Shown here: piece by piece, positions 5,561 through 8,005 of the stretch | Position numbering within the stretch: position 1 is the stretch's first letter | Layout: the number at the start of each line of letters is the position of its first letter | Assembly (NCBI GenBank): GCA_964410625.1 | Contig: CAYPHY010000079.1 | Location: 1-8,005 of the forward strand | Direction: 5' to 3' | Source: CAYPHY01 sp964410625 | GTDB lineage: Bacteria; Chloroflexota; Anaerolineae; Promineifilales; Promineifilaceae | Length of the DNA stretch: 8,005 nucleotides | Position numbers and translations under genes: made by a program | Notes under the pieces: generated by a model | Databases searched by the model: none | What the model saw: only the letters and a program-made list of their open reading frames with translations | Told to the model about the DNA's origin: nothing

Positions 5561-6493
5561 TTATACCTTTGTACGGCGCGGGACACCGAAGAGGCCGGTC
5601 GGCCGAATCGCCAAAATCAGCAACAACAACGAGAAGGCGATCAGGTCGCGATAAGTGGAAGGCAAAAAGGCGGCCACATAAATTTGGGTGAAGCCGAGGA
5701 TATAGCCGCCAACCATCGCCCCGCGAATGGAGCCGATGCCGCCCACGACGGCGGCGATAAACGCCTGCCAGCCGACCAACAGCCCCATGTCATAACTGAG
5801 AATGGGAAAGGCCGTGCCATACATCACCCCGGCCAACGCCGCCAACGCCGAACCGACCACAAAGGTCATCACAATGATCGCATCCACCGAGATACCCATC
5901 AGCGGCACAGCCAGCCGGTCATAGGAGATAGCCCGCATCGCCATGCCCCAGCGGCTGCGTTGCACCAATAACCACAGCCCGCCCATCGTCACGAAGGAAA
6001 GGACTATCACCAACAGCTTCACGCTGGTAATACTCAGTCCACCGATGTTATAGACGGTGTTGGGAATCAGGGCGGGAAATTGGCGGTCGCGTGCGCCGAG
6101 CAGGGCCAGATTGCCATACTCCAACAGCAAGCCACACATCAGCGCGGTGATGACCAGATAGAGGCGGTTCGCCCCCCGCTTGCGCAACGGCCGATACGCC
6201 ACCCGTTCAATCGTCACCCCCACCACGGCCGTCACCACCATCGCCAGCAAAATCGTCACCGGCAGGATGATCCAGGAAGGCAACGAAAAGGGGAGTTGAA
6301 TCTCAAAGCGGTTGAGCAGCAGCGTGCCGATGAAATAACCGGAATACGCCCCGACCATAAAGATGTCGCCATGGGCGAAGTTGATCAGCAGCAACACGCC
6401 ATAGACCATCGTATAGCCGACGGCGATCAGCGCCAAAAAACTCCCCCATTGCATGGCATTAAGGAAGTGTTGGAGAAAGGTGTCGAGGGACAT
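5561..6493 (-). CDS. livH: Branched-chain amino acid ABC transporter permease LivH
   Basis: A 310-residue inner-membrane permease, partner of LivM. Hallmarks are GYTMVYGVLLLINFAHGDIF (26-45), the coupling loop RSRWGMAMRAISYDRLAVPL (179-198), GGIGSIRGAMVGGYILG (251-267) and the C-terminal RPTGLFG (297-303). About eight hydrophobic helices are visible (near 16-36, 40-60, 74-96, 110-132, 155-176, 205-225, 237-270, 283-296). Length is normal for LivH (about 300). The ATG at 6493 has no Shine-Dalgarno: the place where one would sit is occupied by the edge of the period-8 inverted repeat that fills the gap after livJ. Initiation may rely on that structure or on ribosomes arriving from livJ. No frameshift is seen. 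Confidence 0.92.
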   Translation of the reverse strand: MSLDTFLQHFLNAMQWGSFLALIAVGYTMVYGVLLLINFAHGDIFMVGAYSGYFIGTLLLNRFEIQLPFSLPSWIILPVTILLAMVVTAVVGVTIERVAYRPLRKRGANRLYLVITALMCGLLLEYGNLALLGARDRQFPALIPNTVYNIGGLSITSVKLLVIVLSFVTMGGLWLLVQRSRWGMAMRAISYDRLAVPLMGISVDAIIVMTFVVGSALAALAGVMYGTAFPILSYDMGLLVGWQAFIAAVVGGIGSIRGAMVGGYILGFTQIYVAAFLPSTYRDLIAFSLLLLILAIRPTGLFGVPRRTKV

Positions 6494-6498
6494 AAATC

Positions 6499-6593
6499 GG
6501 AGACTGAGAGATTAGGAGACTGAGAGACTAAAAGACTGAGAGCGTTCTCATAATCTCCAGTCTCTCAGTCTCTTAGTCTCCCAGTAGTCTCTT
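6499..6593. repeat. Inverted pair of period-8 tandem arrays between livJ and livH
   Basis: The left array (6499-6542) has the form RRAGAYTR repeated five and a half times (GGAGACTG, AGAGATTA, GGAGACTG, AGAGACTA, AAAGACTG). The right array (6551-6593) is its reverse: TAATCTCC, AGTCTCTC, AGTCTCTT, AGTCTCCC and a partial unit. Arms 6520-6542 and 6562-6584 pair at 21 of 23 positions around a 19-nt loop. The structure begins a few bases after the livJ stop and ends five bases before the livH ATG. It could let the binding protein be made in excess over the permeases, a common need in such operons. That role is inference. Confidence 0.8.
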
Positions 6594-6595
6594 CT

Positions 6596-7780
6596 TTACG
6601 GGCAAACGGAGTCGTAGAAACTCACTTCCCCGCCTTGAATCTGGACGATGACTGCGCACTTGATTGGGTCGCCCTGTTCGTTGAAGGTCATTTCGCCGGT
6701 GATGCCGTCGAAATTGCTGATCGCCGCCAGCCCCTCGCGCACGCAGAGACGATCGGCCGCCAGATCACCCGTGATGTTGCCACAATTCTGCATCGCCTGG
6801 GCCATCAGCCGCATTGCATCCCAGGTCAACGCACCCACATCGCTGGGAATCTCGCTATGACGCTCGTTAAAGGCGTCAATGAACTCCTTCGTCGCGCCAG
6901 TCGCGCCGGAGGCCACATAGTGGGTGCTGAAGAAATAGCCGTCGCACGATGCACCACAAAGCTCCAACAGTTGCGGGTCGCCCCAGGAGTCGCTGCCGAC
7001 GATGGGCATCGTCAGCCCCAATCCCTGCGCCTGCTCCACAATCAACGGCACTTCATTATAGTATTGTGGGGTGAAAAAGATGTCGCAATCGGCCGCGCCG
7101 ATGTTGGTCAACTGTGCGCTGAAATCCTGGTCGCCGGTCGAAAAAGTCTCATAGGCGACGACGGAACCGGCCCCATGAATCTCTTCCCACGCGCTGCGGA
7201 AGTTTTCGGCCAGACCATTGGAATAGTCACTGCCGATGTCATAGAGCACACAAGCCCGCTCCGCCCCAAACTCCTCGGTGGCAAAGTTCGCCACCACCGG
7301 CCCCTGGAAGGGGTCGAGGAAGGGTGCGCGGAAGACCCACGGCCGATTGAGCGTCGTATTTGGGTTGGTTGACCAGGGGCTGATCATCGGCGTTTCCAAA
7401 TTGTTAGCCACCTCGCCAGCGGGAACGGCAGCCACACTGGCGTTCGGCCCAACCAATACCAACACCTCATCCTGCGTAATCAGCTTATTAGCAACGGCCG
7501 CTGCCCCTTCGGCCGCGCCGTTGTTGTCCTCCGTCACTAACTCCAGTGTATACTGCTCGCCGCCGATCTCCAGACCGCCGGCCTCGTTCACTTCTTCGAC
7601 AAACATTTCGGCCGCTACCCGCGAATGTTCGCCCACCTTGGGGATACCACCCGTCAGCTCAAGGTTCAGCCCGATCTTCAGCGAGTCACCACCCCCCGCC
7701 TGGCAGCCAGCGGTGAGCAGGACAACGGCGAGAACAAGCCACCAACGAACAACAGACCTGCGTGATAAAAACCTGTCCAT
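6596..7780 (-). CDS. livJ: Branched-chain amino acid-type ABC transporter substrate-binding lipoprotein (LivJ/LivK family)
   Basis: A 394-residue extracytoplasmic binding protein that delivers substrate to LivHM. The N-terminus is a lipoprotein signal: SRR, a hydrophobic core (WWLVLAVVLL), then the lipobox LTAGC with lipidated C26. The mature part is a periplasmic-binding type I fold: LKIGLNLELTGGIPKVGEHS (34-53), LVGPNASVAAVPAGEVANN (109-127), the VLYDIGSDYSNGLAENF element (178-194) and FFTPQYYNEVPLIVEQAQ (235-252). Eight further cysteines (C177, C232, C275, C279, C333, C346, C375, C393) could form disulfides. ATG at 7780 has a strong AGGAGGT 6 nt upstream. As first gene of the operon it is probably the most expressed. 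Substrate is inferred from neighbours; urea, amides or other amino acids cannot be excluded. Confidence 0.9.
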   Translation of the reverse strand: MDRFLSRRSVVRWWLVLAVVLLTAGCQAGGGDSLKIGLNLELTGGIPKVGEHSRVAAEMFVEEVNEAGGLEIGGEQYTLELVTEDNNGAAEGAAAVANKLITQDEVLVLVGPNASVAAVPAGEVANNLETPMISPWSTNPNTTLNRPWVFRAPFLDPFQGPVVANFATEEFGAERACVLYDIGSDYSNGLAENFRSAWEEIHGAGSVVAYETFSTGDQDFSAQLTNIGAADCDIFFTPQYYNEVPLIVEQAQGLGLTMPIVGSDSWGDPQLLELCGASCDGYFFSTHYVASGATGATKEFIDAFNERHSEIPSDVGALTWDAMRLMAQAMQNCGNITGDLAADRLCVREGLAAISNFDGITGEMTFNEQGDPIKCAVIVQIQGGEVSFYDSVCP

Positions 7781-7820
7781 TCAACTACCTCCTAGAATCG
7801 AGAACGTCGCCAAACGAATT

Positions 7821-7860
7821 AGATCGGTAAGATATACCGATTGTTCGAGATCGGCAAGAT
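7821..7860. promoter_or_regulatory. Direct-repeat and palindrome cluster upstream of livJ
   Basis: AGATCGGTAAGAT (7821-7833) recurs as AGATCGGCAAGAT (7848-7860), 12 of 13 matching, 27 bp apart. The first copy is also half of a palindrome, ATCGGTA-AGATA-TACCGAT (7823-7841). The second copy overlaps the likely transcription start of the operon. This layout suggests operators for an unknown regulator; alternatively the palindrome is a leader hairpin. Confidence 0.5.
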
Positions 7861-7861
7861 T

Positions 7862-7891
7862 ATCATATAGTCAGTTGCAGGGGTAAGACAA
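7862..7891 (-). promoter_or_regulatory. Candidate promoter of the liv operon
   Basis: On the minus strand TATGAT (7867-7862) matches five of six -10 bases and lies in an AT-rich TATATGATAAT block. TTGTCT (7891-7886) is a four-of-six -35 at 18 bp. The -35 lies in the edge of the repeat at 7887-8005, whose CATTGTCT units contain the same hexamer. Start would be near 7855, giving a leader of about 75 nt. Confidence 0.4.
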
Positions 7892-8005
7892 TGAGGGGAA
7901 ATGGACAATGAACAATGAGACAATGAACAATGAAAGAATCCGCGTCATCTGCGTTTTATCTGCGTCATCCGCGTAACCGTTTGAGAAATGAACAGTGGGA
8001 CAATA
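7887..8005 (-). repeat. Inverted copy of the 88-bp composite repeat family
   Basis: The reverse complement of this stretch carries the same two modules as 4271-4465, with CATTGTT/CATTGTCT units and ACGCRGAT units. The core 7936-7978 matches 4413-4371 at 40 of 43 positions by hand. It continues as diverged CATTG-like sequence on both sides and may extend past the window. It lies in opposite orientation to the copies after livM, so the segment holding livM, livH and livJ is flanked by inverted copies. Confidence 0.8.

Noticed and set aside
6635..7372. A 245-codon open frame on the plus strand opposite livJ.
   Set aside because: It is antisense to a gene with clear lipobox and binding-protein motifs, has no recognisable domain, and follows the codon pattern of the real gene's opposite strand. 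Similar plus-strand frames opposite livF, livG, livM and livH were dropped for the same reason.
1..8005. tRNA, rRNA or riboswitch genes.
   Set aside because: I saw no cloverleaf, rRNA-like or recognised riboswitch core sequence in any gap.

Overview
The window looks like a piece of a moderately GC-rich bacterial chromosome, probably Chloroflexota or a similar free-living environmental lineage. This is inference: the liv-type transporter, the SRPBCC and DinB-like folds and the many dispersed intergenic repeats fit, but no marker gene settles it. Nearly all coding DNA is on the minus strand. The palindrome CGGCCG occurs about 33 times, roughly ten times the chance expectation, and only in the ordinary chromosomal genes.

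Left part (1-1711, minus strand): the 5' end of a prenyltransferase/squalene-cyclase-like repeat protein runs off the left edge. Upstream of it lies a complete gene for an unusual three-domain protein, SRPBCC-PDZ-DinB. The 86-base gap between them is almost filled by a hairpin made of two inverted arrays of 8-bp tandem repeats. A good sigma70-type promoter (TTGACA-17-TATGAT) at 1919..1891 can drive this pair.

Middle (1920-2724, plus strand): a compact type II toxin-antitoxin operon of the YefM/Phd-YoeB kind, with a palindromic operator inside its own promoter. Its genes overlap by 7 nt. It is more AT-rich than its neighbours and has no CGGCCG site, so it was probably acquired. After it comes a two-hairpin element with GTAG at the foot of each arm, shaped like a REP doublet (REPIN/BIME).

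Right part (2725-7780, minus strand): a complete branched-chain-amino-acid-type ABC importer operon, transcribed livJ-livH-livM-livG-livF: a lipoprotein binding protein captures substrate, two permeases form the channel, and two ATPases power it. livG and livF overlap by 4 nt (TTGA). The other junctions carry structured repeats: period-8 inverted arrays between livJ and livH, a GAAACCGGGTTTCT-type hairpin between livH and livM, and an 88-bp direct repeat between livM and livG. That repeat supplies the livM stop codon. An inverted copy of the same repeat family lies upstream of livJ at the right edge.

The least explained features are the intergenic elements. Two unrelated sequences share one design (four or more degenerate 8-mers, a loop, and the reverse complement array), and a third family mixes 7- and 8-mers with ACGCRGAT units. 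The SRPBCC-PDZ-DinB fusion and the CGGCCG enrichment are also notable.
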